Notes under the pieces: model-generated | The model's database searches: none | Told to the model about the DNA's origin: nothing | Seen by the model: only the letters and a program-made list of their open reading frames with translations | Shown: positions 30,144 to 38,734 of the stretch, in pieces | How positions within the stretch are numbered: position 1 is the stretch's first letter | Layout of the letters: each line of letters starts with the position of its first letter | NCBI RefSeq assembly: GCF_040833955.1 | Contig: NZ_CP162133.1 | Coordinates: forward strand, 1,386,001-1,450,000 | Source: Leptospira sp. WS60.C2 | GTDB taxonomy: Bacteria > Spirochaetota > Leptospiria > Leptospirales > Leptospiraceae | DNA: 64,000 nt | Direction: 5' to 3' | Made by a program: the position numbers and the translations under genes

Positions 30144-31412
30144 ATGACATCAATCGAAAAACTAAAGTTTTTGAAAGAAGACCAAGTGCGAGCTTTGGCG
30201 AAAGAATTTGGTACCCCTCTCTTTGTCTATTCTGAGGCAACAATCGAACAAAAATGTGACGAAGCCTTGGCGTTTCCCAATGCCTTTGGTCTTCAAGTCC
30301 GTTATGCAATGAAGGCAAATCCCAATTCTAATATTTTACAAATTATGAAGAAAAAGGGGATTCTCATCGATGCCTCTTCAGAACATGAGGTGGTCCGGGC
30401 CTTACATTTTGGATTTGCACCTGAGTCCATTATGCTCACATCTCAAGAATTTCCGAAAGCCTTTGTGGAACTCATCGGGAAAGGTGTAAAGTTCAATGCC
30501 TGTTCGCTTCGGCAATTGGAACTCTTTGGTCAAAACTTTCCAGGGAAGTCTTTATCCATTCGTTTTAATCCAGGTCTTGGTTCGGGACATACCAAAAAGA
30601 CCGACGTGGGTGGTGTCACTTCCTCTTTTGGGATTTGGCATGAGAAGCTGGAAGAAGTGAAAGCCATTGTGAAGAAATACAACCTCACCGTGGAAAAGGT
30701 GCACACACATATTGGTTCTGGGAGTGATCCTGAAGTTTGGAAGGCTGTTGCCAAGTATACACTAGAATATGCAGAAAGTTTTCCTTCTGTCTCTGTGGTG
30801 AGTCTCGGTGGTGGTTACAAAGTGGGTCGTATGGAAGATGAGAAATCAACCGACTTACAAAAAATAGGTGCTCCTGTTAAAATCCAATTCCAAGAATTTG
30901 CAGAAAAACACGGAAGAAAACTGATTTTAGAAATTGAACCGGGGACGTATCTCATAGCACTTTGTGGGGCTCTTCTCACCACGGTGGATGACAAAGTGGA
31001 TACAGGAAAACACGGATTTGAATTTATCAAATTAGATACTGGGATGGATTCCAATACAAGACCATCACTCTATGGAGCTCGTCACCCACTTGTCACTGTG
31101 AAAAAAGACGGCGGGGAACCGAGGTCTAACAAAGAATATGTGGTTGTTGGGCATTGTTGTGAGTCTGGAGATGTGTTTACCCAAAAAGAAGGCGGAGAAC
31201 CCATGACTAGACTCATGGGAGAAACAGAGATTGGTGACTATGTGGTAATGGAAGCTGTAGGTGCGTATTGTTCGAGTATGTCCACAAAAAACTACAATAG
31301 TTTTCCAGAGACAGCAGAGGTATTACTTAGAAAAGACGGAACACCTAAGCTCATCCGTAAAAAAGAACCTGTCACGGAAATTTTCCGAAACGAAATCTTA
31401 GTGGTGGAATGA
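30144..31412 (+). CDS. lysA: Diaminopimelate decarboxylase
   Basis: A 422-residue fold III PLP enzyme for the last step of lysine synthesis. The PLP lysine is in RYAMKANPN. HIGSGSDPEVW and the Gly-rich SLGGGYKVG bind cofactor phosphate, and the active-site GHCCESGDVF is typical of LysA. It differs from the main LysA subgroup in the KTDVGGVTSSFG region, as seen in divergent LysA enzymes. ATG 30144 is preferred; a TTG at 30111 is possible. No strong ribosome site is visible for either. The stop overlaps ispD by 4 bp. Confidence 0.85.
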   Translation: MTSIEKLKFLKEDQVRALAKEFGTPLFVYSEATIEQKCDEALAFPNAFGLQVRYAMKANPNSNILQIMKKKGILIDASSEHEVVRALHFGFAPESIMLTSQEFPKAFVELIGKGVKFNACSLRQLELFGQNFPGKSLSIRFNPGLGSGHTKKTDVGGVTSSFGIWHEKLEEVKAIVKKYNLTVEKVHTHIGSGSDPEVWKAVAKYTLEYAESFPSVSVVSLGGGYKVGRMEDEKSTDLQKIGAPVKIQFQEFAEKHGRKLILEIEPGTYLIALCGALLTTVDDKVDTGKHGFEFIKLDTGMDSNTRPSLYGARHPLVTVKKDGGEPRSNKEYVVVGHCCESGDVFTQKEGGEPMTRLMGETEIGDYVVMEAVGAYCSSMSTKNYNSFPETAEVLLRKDGTPKLIRKKEPVTEIFRNEILVVE

Positions 31413-32098
31413 ACAATCTTTATGCGATTCTTCTTTCTGGTGGTACGGGAAGTAGAATGGGAACGGATATTCCTAAACAATTTTTAAAGCTAAGGGGGGA
31501 ATCCCTCCTTAGGCATTCTGTGAAACGATTCCGAAGGTTCGGTCTTCTAAAATCCATTACAGTCGTTGCACATCCTGATTGGATTTTGAATACAGAAAAA
31601 GAATTGGAAGATCTTTTGGAGCCTAACGATCGTATTGTGGAAGGTGGGGAAACCAGGCATCTTTCTACGGTAAAGGGAATCGATTCCATCTCTTATGATG
31701 AAAAAGATATTTTTTTCATCCATGATGTGGCCCGTCCCAATTTCAAACAAAACGAACTCTACCAACTCGTGGAACAAACGAAAATTTTTGGGGCAGCTTC
31801 TCTTGTTTGTCCTGTGACAGAAAGCCTCGTTCGGGTCAAACTCCACCAAAATTACACGCAGGAACCCTTAAAACGGGATGAAGTGTATGCCGTCAAAACT
31901 CCACAGACTTTGGCTGGGTTTATGTTAAGAGAACTCTTGTTAGATCCACTTCCCGAAAATCCCAAACACCATCCAACCGATTTATGCACATGGATGGGGG
32001 ATAGGCGAGTCGGAGTCGTGAATACGGACTTTCGCAATCTGAAAGTGACAAGTCCTGGTGATTTGGCTCTTGCCGAAACACTCTATGTCGAAGATTGA
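31409..32098 (+). CDS. ispD: 2-C-methyl-D-erythritol 4-phosphate cytidylyltransferase
   Basis: A 229-residue MEP-pathway enzyme that makes CDP-methylerythritol from CTP and MEP for isoprenoids. The nucleotide-binding signature LLSGGTGSRMGTDIPKQF is at the start, followed by FIHDVARP and YAVKTPQTL. Normal length. It overlaps lysA (ATGA). A CDP-ribitol pyrophosphorylase has the same fold, but with no teichoic-type neighbours IspD is the better call. Confidence 0.88.
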   Translation: MNNLYAILLSGGTGSRMGTDIPKQFLKLRGESLLRHSVKRFRRFGLLKSITVVAHPDWILNTEKELEDLLEPNDRIVEGGETRHLSTVKGIDSISYDEKDIFFIHDVARPNFKQNELYQLVEQTKIFGAASLVCPVTESLVRVKLHQNYTQEPLKRDEVYAVKTPQTLAGFMLRELLLDPLPENPKHHPTDLCTWMGDRRVGVVNTDFRNLKVTSPGDLALAETLYVED

Positions 32099-32103
32099 TT
32101 CGA

Positions 32104-33198
32104 TTATCTTCCGTGGAATAGTTTGAAGCGTTGTTTCCAAATCCATACACGAAACAGGTTTTTATTCTCGATGGTATCAATTTGGATTCCAAATCCTCTT
32201 GGTTTTCCATATTTGCCTTGCGGGTTTGACCAACGAACCACACCAGTCACAGAAATATCACCAGAACGTGTCTGTATTTTAACCCGACAAACTTCTCCTG
32301 CTTGTAAGACTCTCTCCGATTCAATATACAAACCTTCTAAAGAAACATTGAGTAACGTTCCTTCATTTGCCTGATTGTCAATAGAGAAAAATTGAACTGG
32401 ATTAGAAACGGGGTAACGTGGGGCAAACACGCGGTGTAAAAAGGATTCGTAGATTTGTTTCTCTTCTTTTTGGGCAATGAGAAAGAGGAGTTGGACTCCT
32501 GCAATTTCTGTCCCATCGGATTCTTGGTCGATTCGAACCACTTTGCCTTGCACGGAGATTGATACTGGCTCTCTGTTTTCCTTTTCTAATTTTAACAGGA
32601 GATTGATCGGGTCACCAGGATTCAAAAAGTGATGTTTCGTGAGAGGCAATAAAACCCCATTCTTAGAAATATTGATAGTAAGACCATCCCCGTCTCGTTC
32701 TCCGTCAGCATTTGTCCAATGGAAAGGGATGGGGTGTGTTTCACGGTATTTGGTTCGCCAGCCACGTCTTGTCCTACTCAGGTAAGGTGCCGCGATTTCT
32801 CGTCGTAAGAAATAAAATGCTATGGCAAGGAGAGCAGTGGTGATGGCCATATTCCAGACGATGTCAGTCGTTTTGATGCGAATCCCCGCAAGGAAGAATT
32901 TTTTTCCAAGAGAAACAGAGAACACCATCCAAATGTTGTAGGTGAGAATGAGAAACGTAAAACATAAAAATAGATAATAACCAAACTTCTTTTTGGTGAT
33001 GAGGCCATAGGCGATGATCGCACTCAAAAAAGAGAAAACATACTGCCATGGTTGAATTCTTTGCAGAATCATACCCACATGGTCGAAGTCCAAATCATAC
33101 AATGAGGCGATCGCAAAAAAAATAACAAATGGTACAGCAATAAAACCAAGCGTTACAAGTAAAACTGGAATAGGATAGTTGAAGAACCGAAATGTCAC
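32104..33198 (-). CDS. Membrane protein with two PilZ-like domains
   Basis: A 364-residue protein with four hydrophobic helices in residues about 5-150, then two PilZ-like barrels. The second half of the PilZ motif is visible in each (TINISKNGVLL and LLNVSLEGLYIE), but the N-terminal RxxxR that grips cyclic di-GMP is not: the second domain has RYPVSNP only. Binding may be weakened or lost. It sits near two cyclic-nucleotide-binding genes on the same strand. It converges with ispD. Confidence 0.72.
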   Translation of the reverse strand: MTFRFFNYPIPVLLVTLGFIAVPFVIFFAIASLYDLDFDHVGMILQRIQPWQYVFSFLSAIIAYGLITKKKFGYYLFLCFTFLILTYNIWMVFSVSLGKKFFLAGIRIKTTDIVWNMAITTALLAIAFYFLRREIAAPYLSRTRRGWRTKYRETHPIPFHWTNADGERDGDGLTINISKNGVLLPLTKHHFLNPGDPINLLLKLEKENREPVSISVQGKVVRIDQESDGTEIAGVQLLFLIAQKEEKQIYESFLHRVFAPRYPVSNPVQFFSIDNQANEGTLLNVSLEGLYIESERVLQAGEVCRVKIQTRSGDISVTGVVRWSNPQGKYGKPRGFGIQIDTIENKNLFRVWIWKQRFKLFHGR

Positions 33199-33285
33199 CC
33201 AAAAAGAAGACTGTTTTTTTTTAACTTAGTCAACTTATTTTTAAGGCCTCCATTTTAGATTCAAAGGATTCCGTAAGTTCGATGT

Positions 33286-33801
33286 TCAGGTTTCCACTTG
33301 TTCTTCGGTTGATTCTTGTGTGTTCTCCTCAGAATTTGTGACAGATTCTGTGTTCGTTTGGCTCACATCTTTTGTAGGTATTCCATTGATTAGAATATGC
33401 AATTCTCTTTGTTTTTCTGAGATCGTATCTTCAACGGCTGTTAGTCGGTTGATAATACTATGTAAAATGACCGACAAAAATCCAGGGCTTTCTTTGCCCA
33501 TCCCGAGGAAAATATCTTTGGTGATGACTCCCACTTTTGTGTCCTCGGCTGCGGCAATAATTGTGGCAGCTCTTGGTGAAGGAAAAACTAGCGCCATCTC
33601 CCCAAAAAATTCACCTGGTTTGATGTCCCGCACGTATTGGTCTTCACCTGTTGCCTTTTTTTTGAAAACCTGTAAAAGGCCTGAAAAGACAAAATACATC
33701 TTTCCATTACATTCTTCGCCTTCCGAAAATACCTTGGTTCCTTGGGCAAAGTGGTCGATTCGGACTTCTGTGATATATTTTCGAAGATGTTCTACATTCA
33801 T
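33286..33801 (-). CDS. Single-domain cyclic nucleotide-binding protein (second of pair)
   Basis: A 171-residue protein with one CRP-like cNMP-binding domain (about residues 10-130) and an acidic Thr/Glu-rich tail. The phosphate-binding cassette is GEFFGEMALVFPSPRAATI, with the conserved Glu and Arg. No helix-turn-helix, kinase or channel domain is attached, so it may act as an adaptor or sensor. It overlaps the upstream paralog by 4 bp (ATGA). Confidence 0.82.
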   Translation of the reverse strand: MNVEHLRKYITEVRIDHFAQGTKVFSEGEECNGKMYFVFSGLLQVFKKKATGEDQYVRDIKPGEFFGEMALVFPSPRAATIIAAAEDTKVGVITKDIFLGMGKESPGFLSVILHSIINRLTAVEDTISEKQRELHILINGIPTKDVSQTNTESVTNSEENTQESTEEQVET

Positions 33802-34220
33802 TTGGTTTCGTCCTTTTGGATTTCTTCGATCATTTTATCGAGTTCAGCAAGCCTTGCCTCTGCTCTATGGAGTTTTTCCACTGTACTTTTTGTGAGTTGG
33901 AATAAGAAGTGAGTGTTGATTCGTGCTAATTTTTCAAATTGGTCATCTCGTAAAATTCCGACGCGAGCATTGGCTGAAACTACACTGATTGTCATGGCTC
34001 TGGGTCTTCTCGTGATGAGAGAAAGTTCGCCAAAAAACTCACCCGGCCCAAGTCCCTTAATCACTTCTTGAGACCCATCTGGCATACGTTTGGTGACGGC
34101 AAACATTCCACTCATGATACAATACATACTTCCATCGTGGGGATCCCCTTCCTTAAAAATGACATCGCCTCTTAGATACACCTGTGTGGAGATGTTTTGC
34201 ATGAATTCCAGTATGTTCAT
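33798..34220 (-). CDS. Single-domain cyclic nucleotide-binding protein (first of pair)
   Basis: A 140-residue CRP-like cNMP-binding protein. The cassette GEFFGELSLITRRPRAMTI keeps the Glu and Arg that bind the cyclic nucleotide. A short coiled C-terminus follows (VEKLHRAEARLAELDKMI), with no DNA-binding domain. ATG 34220 is chosen because AGGATAAG precedes it; an earlier ATG at 34283 lacks this. Together with its overlapping paralog it suggests a gene duplication and possibly a heterodimer. Confidence 0.82.
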   Translation of the reverse strand: MNILEFMQNISTQVYLRGDVIFKEGDPHDGSMYCIMSGMFAVTKRMPDGSQEVIKGLGPGEFFGELSLITRRPRAMTISVVSANARVGILRDDQFEKLARINTHFLFQLTKSTVEKLHRAEARLAELDKMIEEIQKDETK

Positions 34221-34338
34221 CGGACTTATCCTATTAGTATCTGACAGTACTATAAAATTCCGAAACAAAGGCAAGTGAATCACAAAATCTCACTAGACAG
34301 AATTCCCTAGTACAAAAACCTGCTTATACAACCACAAT

Positions 34339-34420
34339 GCGGGCGTGGCGAAATTGGCAGACGCACCAGATTTAGGTTCTGGCGCCGTGAGGCGTGGGGG
34401 TTCAAGTCCCTCCGCCCGCA
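34339..34420 (+). tRNA. tRNA-Leu (TAG anticodon)
   Basis: An 82-nt class II tRNA. The acceptor GCGGGCG pairs with CGCCCGC, followed by discriminator A; no CCA is encoded. Anticodon stem-loop CCAGA-TTTAGGT-TCTGG gives TAG, reading CUA and other CUN codons. The long variable arm (around CGCCGTGAGGCG) and T-arm GGGGG-TTCAAGT-CCCTC are present. A repeat patch containing T-arm-like sequence follows directly. Confidence 0.95.
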
Positions 34421-34469
34421 AAACAAAAATCCCTTTCTCATTCCAAACATTCAAACTGATCACCTAACC

Positions 34470-34623
34470 CGGAGGGACTTGAACAGTGACGCGACCAGAA
34501 ACTGTGACGACCCATAGGGAGTCATAGTTTTTGTAAGTTTGCCAGGAAGGCAAACGTCGAGCGGAGCCGTGCCTCGAAGCGTAGCAAACACACGAAGTGT
34601 TTGCAGCAGAGAGGTCAAGTCCC
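34470..34623. repeat. Hairpin-rich intergenic element with T-arm-like ends
   Basis: The left end CGGAGGGACTTGAAC is an exact reverse complement of 15 bases of the tRNA-Leu T-arm and acceptor (34400-34414). The right end has TCAAGTCCC (34615-34623), reverse complement of GGGACTTGA in the left end, so the element has 9-bp terminal inverted repeats. Inside lie hairpins GTTTGCC/GGCAAAC (34537-34555) and GCAAACAC/GTGTTTGC (34584-34604). There is no coding potential. The stretch 34421-34905 holds only this element and the repeat below. Confidence 0.6.
34529..34600 (+). repeat. 72-bp direct repeat, copy 1
   Basis: Begins TTTTGTAAGTTTGCCAGG and ends CACACGAAGTGT. It is identical to the copy at 34678-34749, offset by 149 bp. 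Its GC-rich core differs from the AT-rich surroundings. Confidence 0.9.
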
Positions 34624-34677
34624 GAAGCAGTGTATATTTATAAAATAAAGCCTTTGTCTTTTAATTAACGAATTGTA

Positions 34678-34749
34678 TTTTGTAAGTTTGCCAGGAAGGC
34701 AAACGTCGAGCGGAGCCGTGCCTCGAAGCGTAGCAAACACACGAAGTGT
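34678..34749 (+). repeat. 72-bp direct repeat, copy 2
   Basis: Same 72 bp as copy 1. After the end the two diverge: copy 1 continues TTGCAGC and completes a hairpin, whereas copy 2 continues CAAAAAAAC and loses its right arm, so copy 2 looks truncated. It lies 156 bp before the orphan lipoprotein start. Confidence 0.9.
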
Positions 34750-34905
34750 CAAAAAAACAAAACCCGACGGATTTAAATCTAAATATCAATCTAGTTTTTC
34801 AAACAAAAAGTAAGGTTTTGATTTATGCTTGCAATCTGCTTTCAGTTAGGTGAGATTAAATTCATTACAAATTGGGAAATCGAAACATTGGGAATGGAAA
34901 ACGTG

Positions 34906-35613
34906 ATGAAAAGTCAAAGTAGGATTTTATTTTTTGCAAATTCAATTTTCATACAATTGATTCTTACTGTAATCGTTTTATTTGTCGTTTCTTGCTCCTC
35001 GCCCATGTATTTAACGTTAGTATCTCCTGGAATCACATCCGAGGCAAGACTCAAAAAACAAAGTGATTTGAGAATGGAAGAAGCATCCTTCTACGGTTCA
35101 TGGATTTATTCCCATGCTGCATTTTATATTGATCAATTGCAATTGCCTAAGGTTCTGAATGATCCTAATAATTTAGTCTTTCAATCGAAAGAAAAATTTC
35201 TGATCCAGGATATTGATCCAAATTCAATCCATATCCTTTTTGAATTTTGTTATGATGAAAGAAAACAGATCAACATTGAAGAGGACAAAAAACAGTATTC
35301 ATTTCAATTAAATGATATAAATCCTTCTCATACCATCGTCTATCTTTATCCATATTCCTATTTTAAGAAAGGAAATACCTATCGAAGAAAACTGCCATAT
35401 TATCAAAGTCTTCCTTATCCAAATGATTCGATTTTAACGACAACTGGTTATGACCAACTGTATTGTGTAAGAACGTTACTTAGTTTTGATCCTTCGATCG
35501 AAAAACGGGGAACGAATCGGTTTACCGTTACCACTCCAAGAAACCAAAATCTCTTTTATGAGTACGAATATAATGACCAGTTTGTGAAATTCAAAGAGGA
35601 AGAGATCAATTAA
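34906..35613 (+). CDS. Hypothetical lipoprotein
   Basis: A 235-residue protein of unknown function. A long hydrophobic N-terminal segment ends in a spirochaete-type lipobox FVVSC near residue 30, followed by Ser-Ser-Pro. The mature part is rich in Tyr, Asn, Asp and Ser with no recognised domain. ATG 34906 is preferred (in-frame ATG 34894 and 34825 lie upstream). It is more AT-rich than its neighbours and follows the repeat patch, which suggests an accessory gene. Confidence 0.65.
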   Translation: MKSQSRILFFANSIFIQLILTVIVLFVVSCSSPMYLTLVSPGITSEARLKKQSDLRMEEASFYGSWIYSHAAFYIDQLQLPKVLNDPNNLVFQSKEKFLIQDIDPNSIHILFEFCYDERKQINIEEDKKQYSFQLNDINPSHTIVYLYPYSYFKKGNTYRRKLPYYQSLPYPNDSILTTTGYDQLYCVRTLLSFDPSIEKRGTNRFTVTTPRNQNLFYEYEYNDQFVKFKEEEIN

Positions 35614-35705
35614 CACGCAGTCTGCTCTAGAATCGATTTTTTTTCCTATGATTCCATTCCCAATCTAAACATCGATTGTTGGAAGAAAAGAGAGATAGAG
35701 ACGTT

Positions 35706-37592
35706 TTACCCAAAAAAGCGTTTGGTTTTTCTTGTGAAAGCAATCAGATAAGATTCGATTGTTTCTTTCCAAAGTGCTATGGAATGACCCAATCCAAAAC
35801 CAAGTGGTGGAGAGAGCGCTTGGCTCGCAACCCCCGTATTATTTAAGTTCTGACTTGCTGGGACGGATCCACGGATGCTATGAAAGGTATACACTAAGTT
35901 TGTACTCGTTGGCTCTGAAATCACAATGTCTTGTAGTCCATCTGCGTTAGTATCTTGAAAACCGAGTTTAAACGAAAAGTTACTTCCTGAGGTTTCACCT
36001 GCAAACAAGGTAGCGCCAAAATCTCCATTTCCCAAATCCAAACTTGGAAATCCAGTGTTAGGATGGTTTAAAAACAAATTCACATCCCCAATCCCAGAAC
36101 TAGCGCCAGTTGCTCCCACGAGTAAATCAGGGAGTCCATCTCCATTGGAATCACCCGAACTTAAACTTGCTCCAAAAAAACAATTGGTAGAACTACATGA
36201 TCCCGTGGGTTGTCCAATCAGAGTGGCTACAGGTGGATTGGGATAGGGATTTGTTGCATCACAACTGGAATAGTAAATAAAAACAATCCCTTGGTTGTCA
36301 TTATAGGTATTGGCACCGATTGCTAAATCGATGCATTGGTCTTGATTCCAATCATCCAAAACAAAACTAGTTCCAAAATTACAACCCACTCCTGCGGAAC
36401 AACTGGGAGTTAGATTGTTAGGAGGATAGAGAAATTGTTGTGGCTCGCTTGGAAGACTACCGTGATTTGAGATGTAAATATAAGCTCGTCCTAAATTAGA
36501 AGAATAGGTGCTAGCACTGACAATCAAGTCCATATGGCCATCGCCATTGATATCTCCAAAATTGGCAAAGGTTCCAAAATTATCATTGGCACCTGGTTTG
36601 TAAGTGAGATTTGCTTGATTTGTATTTTGAGAAGGGATACCCGTTTGGCCTTGGCTGTAAAAGAGAAAAACATCATCATTCCATGGGGATGCCAGGATAA
36701 CATCGTCAAATCCGTCATGATTCATATCAGCACATTTTATATTGGTTCCGAGCCTACCACTTCCCACAGTCGCGTCTAGAATAGCGTCAGAAATACCGCC
36801 AGCATTGAGATCCCTGGAAGGAATTCCCGAAACACCACGACTTAAGAATTCGTAAACTCTACCTGATGCTGCATTATAAGCTTGTGCCCCCACAAGTATA
36901 TCTGCATAACCATCGCCATTGATATCTCCAGAAGAAACTTGACTTCCAAAGAATGTACCAGTCACTCCATCGGTGATCGAAGTGCTTGGGATTGTTTCCA
37001 AAAGTTTGGTATTTGGATTGGTTTTATAAACATAAATATATCCTTGGTCCGAATTAGAACGTGTTGCAGACACAATCAAGTCTGGATAACCATCCCCATC
37101 TATATCTTTATTCGTTCCTTTTCTCACTCGGATTGTAATGGGTTTTTCAAGTGGAATTTGAGCAAAGATTGTATGTACGCTGCCGTAAGTCCAGAACTGA
37201 TGATTGACTGCTTTGGCAGGGAGAGCGTATTTCCAAGTACCATTGATGACGGGTACCTGAGTGATGGGAGAGTAATCATACCCCACATTCACAAAACTAA
37301 CATCAGATGGTGCTGTTCCCACCACAAATCCCGTTTCCACTATGGAATGATTTGTTAAATTGGAAATTGTCAAACGCGATTCAGGCAAAAGTGAGATTAG
37401 GATGGCTGGAGAGTAGAGTCGGAGATCGTTTTTGTCAGAACACAACCAATTTTCCAGTTTCATCAAACATTCGATTGGCGGGTGGGTGAGAGGATTTGTC
37501 CAACAATTCGATAAAAATAGTAAAATAACAATGGCAAAAATTACCTTTTGAAATGTTTTTAAAAATAATGATTTTGCCATCATAATATACAA
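35706..37592 (-). CDS. FG-GAP/VCBS repeat lipoprotein
   Basis: A 628-residue protein with signal sequence and lipobox LFLSNC near residue 30. After a small N-terminal domain (about 45-155) come about six FG-GAP/integrin-alpha-like repeats with calcium loops such as DIDGDGYPDLIVSA, DINGDGYADILVGA, DMNHDGFDDVILAS, DINGDGHMDLIVSA and DSNGDGLPDLLVGA, predicting a surface beta-propeller. The last repeats are less regular. It is probably exposed on the outer membrane and may bind ligand or matrix. It is a single gene, not in an operon. Confidence 0.87.
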   Translation of the reverse strand: MYIMMAKSLFLKTFQKVIFAIVILLFLSNCWTNPLTHPPIECLMKLENWLCSDKNDLRLYSPAILISLLPESRLTISNLTNHSIVETGFVVGTAPSDVSFVNVGYDYSPITQVPVINGTWKYALPAKAVNHQFWTYGSVHTIFAQIPLEKPITIRVRKGTNKDIDGDGYPDLIVSATRSNSDQGYIYVYKTNPNTKLLETIPSTSITDGVTGTFFGSQVSSGDINGDGYADILVGAQAYNAASGRVYEFLSRGVSGIPSRDLNAGGISDAILDATVGSGRLGTNIKCADMNHDGFDDVILASPWNDDVFLFYSQGQTGIPSQNTNQANLTYKPGANDNFGTFANFGDINGDGHMDLIVSASTYSSNLGRAYIYISNHGSLPSEPQQFLYPPNNLTPSCSAGVGCNFGTSFVLDDWNQDQCIDLAIGANTYNDNQGIVFIYYSSCDATNPYPNPPVATLIGQPTGSCSSTNCFFGASLSSGDSNGDGLPDLLVGATGASSGIGDVNLFLNHPNTGFPSLDLGNGDFGATLFAGETSGSNFSFKLGFQDTNADGLQDIVISEPTSTNLVYTFHSIRGSVPASQNLNNTGVASQALSPPLGFGLGHSIALWKETIESYLIAFTRKTKRFFG

Positions 37593-37724
37593 CTAACAAT
37601 GAGTTGATGTTTTAATTTTCATTTTGGAATGGCAATCAATTATTGGATTTGGACCTAAGATAATTCGAATTATAGAGAAAAAAATTTCTTTCCATTTCTT
37701 TTTGATTTAGCGATCATATTCTGC

Positions 37725-38126
37725 ATGAGTTTTTTTGAAAGTTTAAAAGCCGTCGCAGCTCAGGCAGTCGAGCTCGTGCAAAACAATCCACAAGTGGTTT
37801 CCGGAATCCAAAAGATCATCGAAGAGAATGGAGGAGTATCTGGGATCGTCAAAAAGTTTCAAGAAAAAGGGTTTGCGGAAGCCGCTTCTTCTTGGGTTGG
37901 AACAGGAGAGAATGTCAGTCTTGGTGCGGATGATGTTTTGAAAGTATTGGGTAATGAATCGGTTAAGGATCTTGCAAACAAAGTGGGACTTGATACAGAA
38001 AAAACCGCAGGACTTGTGGGAAGTTTATTACCAATTGTCATTGATAAACTTTCTCCAGATGGAAAGGAACCAAGCGGAGACATTGCTTCACAACTTTCTA
38101 GTTTGGCATCTTTGTTTACGAAGTAA
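37725..38126 (+). CDS. YidB/DUF937-like protein
   Basis: A 133-residue Ala/Gly/Ser-rich helical protein. It has the YidB-family pattern: a helical N-terminus (FESLKAVAAQAVELVQ), GGVSGIVKKFQEKGFAEAASSWVGTGEN, then an LGADDVLKVLG segment and LLPIVIDKLSPDG near the end. Function of the family is unknown. No signal peptide. It converges with the DUF2452 gene, 24 bp apart. Confidence 0.75.
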   Translation: MSFFESLKAVAAQAVELVQNNPQVVSGIQKIIEENGGVSGIVKKFQEKGFAEAASSWVGTGENVSLGADDVLKVLGNESVKDLANKVGLDTEKTAGLVGSLLPIVIDKLSPDGKEPSGDIASQLSSLASLFTK

Positions 38127-38150
38127 ATTCGGATTGTGAGTTCACAACCA

Positions 38151-38552
38151 TCATTCCGTTGTAACTTCCGTAAAACTACGATCGGGGTTCATCGTGTATG
38201 CGCCTTTGAATGGATGGGGTGGATTTCCTCCCCATTCTCTTGGCGACAGTAAGGAAAAATAATCCCCTTCCTCTTTTTCATATAGGTAAATCACCTGGCC
38301 AGGTTTTTTTTCAAATTGGCATTTGGCTTTGTGCAGTTCGATGTCTTTTTCCGCTTGTTGTAAAATGAGTTCCGCTTCTTCTTTTAAGGCGCGAATTTGT
38401 TTGGCTATGACTTCCAATTTTCCATGCACATGAAGTTTTACAGACTCTTCTGCGAGTTCAATTTCTTTGGCACGATCTACCAAACTGATAGCGGGAGCCA
38501 AACGACTTGTTCCGTAAGTGAGGCTGTGATGAGGGATTGTCGATTCTTCCAT
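38151..38552 (-). CDS. DUF2452 family protein
   Basis: A 133-residue protein. The helical middle (about residues 30-75: a sequence rich in Glu, Ala and Leu including KLEVIAKQIRALKEEAELIL) and C-terminal QVIYLYEKEEGDYFSLLSP with EWGGNPPHPFKGAY match DUF2452, a family found in bacteria and eukaryotes with unknown role. ATG 38552 (MEESTIPHH) is preferred over the far upstream frame start. Confidence 0.7.
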   Translation of the reverse strand: MEESTIPHHSLTYGTSRLAPAISLVDRAKEIELAEESVKLHVHGKLEVIAKQIRALKEEAELILQQAEKDIELHKAKCQFEKKPGQVIYLYEKEEGDYFSLLSPREWGGNPPHPFKGAYTMNPDRSFTEVTTE

Positions 38553-38664
38553 GTTATTCTTTAGACAAAAAGTTCTTCTCTGGAAGTCATTTTGTAGAAA
38601 GAAAATCAATTCATGTTTTTATTTTTCTTTTGTCACGGATCGAATCTGGATGTTCCTATCTCGT

Positions 38665-38703
38665 AAAAAAGAAAAAAGCTCTCCTTCTATGAAAAGGAAA
38701 GCT
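38665..38703 (-). terminator. Intrinsic terminator of coaE-SPOR unit
   Basis: On the minus strand a 10-bp stem with one G-T pair (AGCTTTCCTT with AAGGAGAGCT, loop of 7) is followed by TTTTTTCTTTTTT. It lies about 30 bp beyond the SPOR gene stop. Confidence 0.75.
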
Positions 38704-38734
38704 TCAGTTTGCCAAGGAGAGACGATGTTTATGT

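Noticed and set aside
34470..34484. Second tRNA gene beside tRNA-Leu
   Set aside because: Only 15 bases match the T-arm, in reverse orientation; no acceptor, D-arm or anticodon arm can be built.
34421..34905. CRISPR array
   Set aside because: Two copies only of a 72-bp repeat, with no regular short repeats and spacers and no cas genes in the window.
38114..38135. Palindrome-like TTGTGA-GT-TCACAA between the YidB-like and DUF2452 genes
   Set aside because: It resembles a CRP site but lies between two convergent stop codons where no promoter is expected, and no T-run follows for a terminator.
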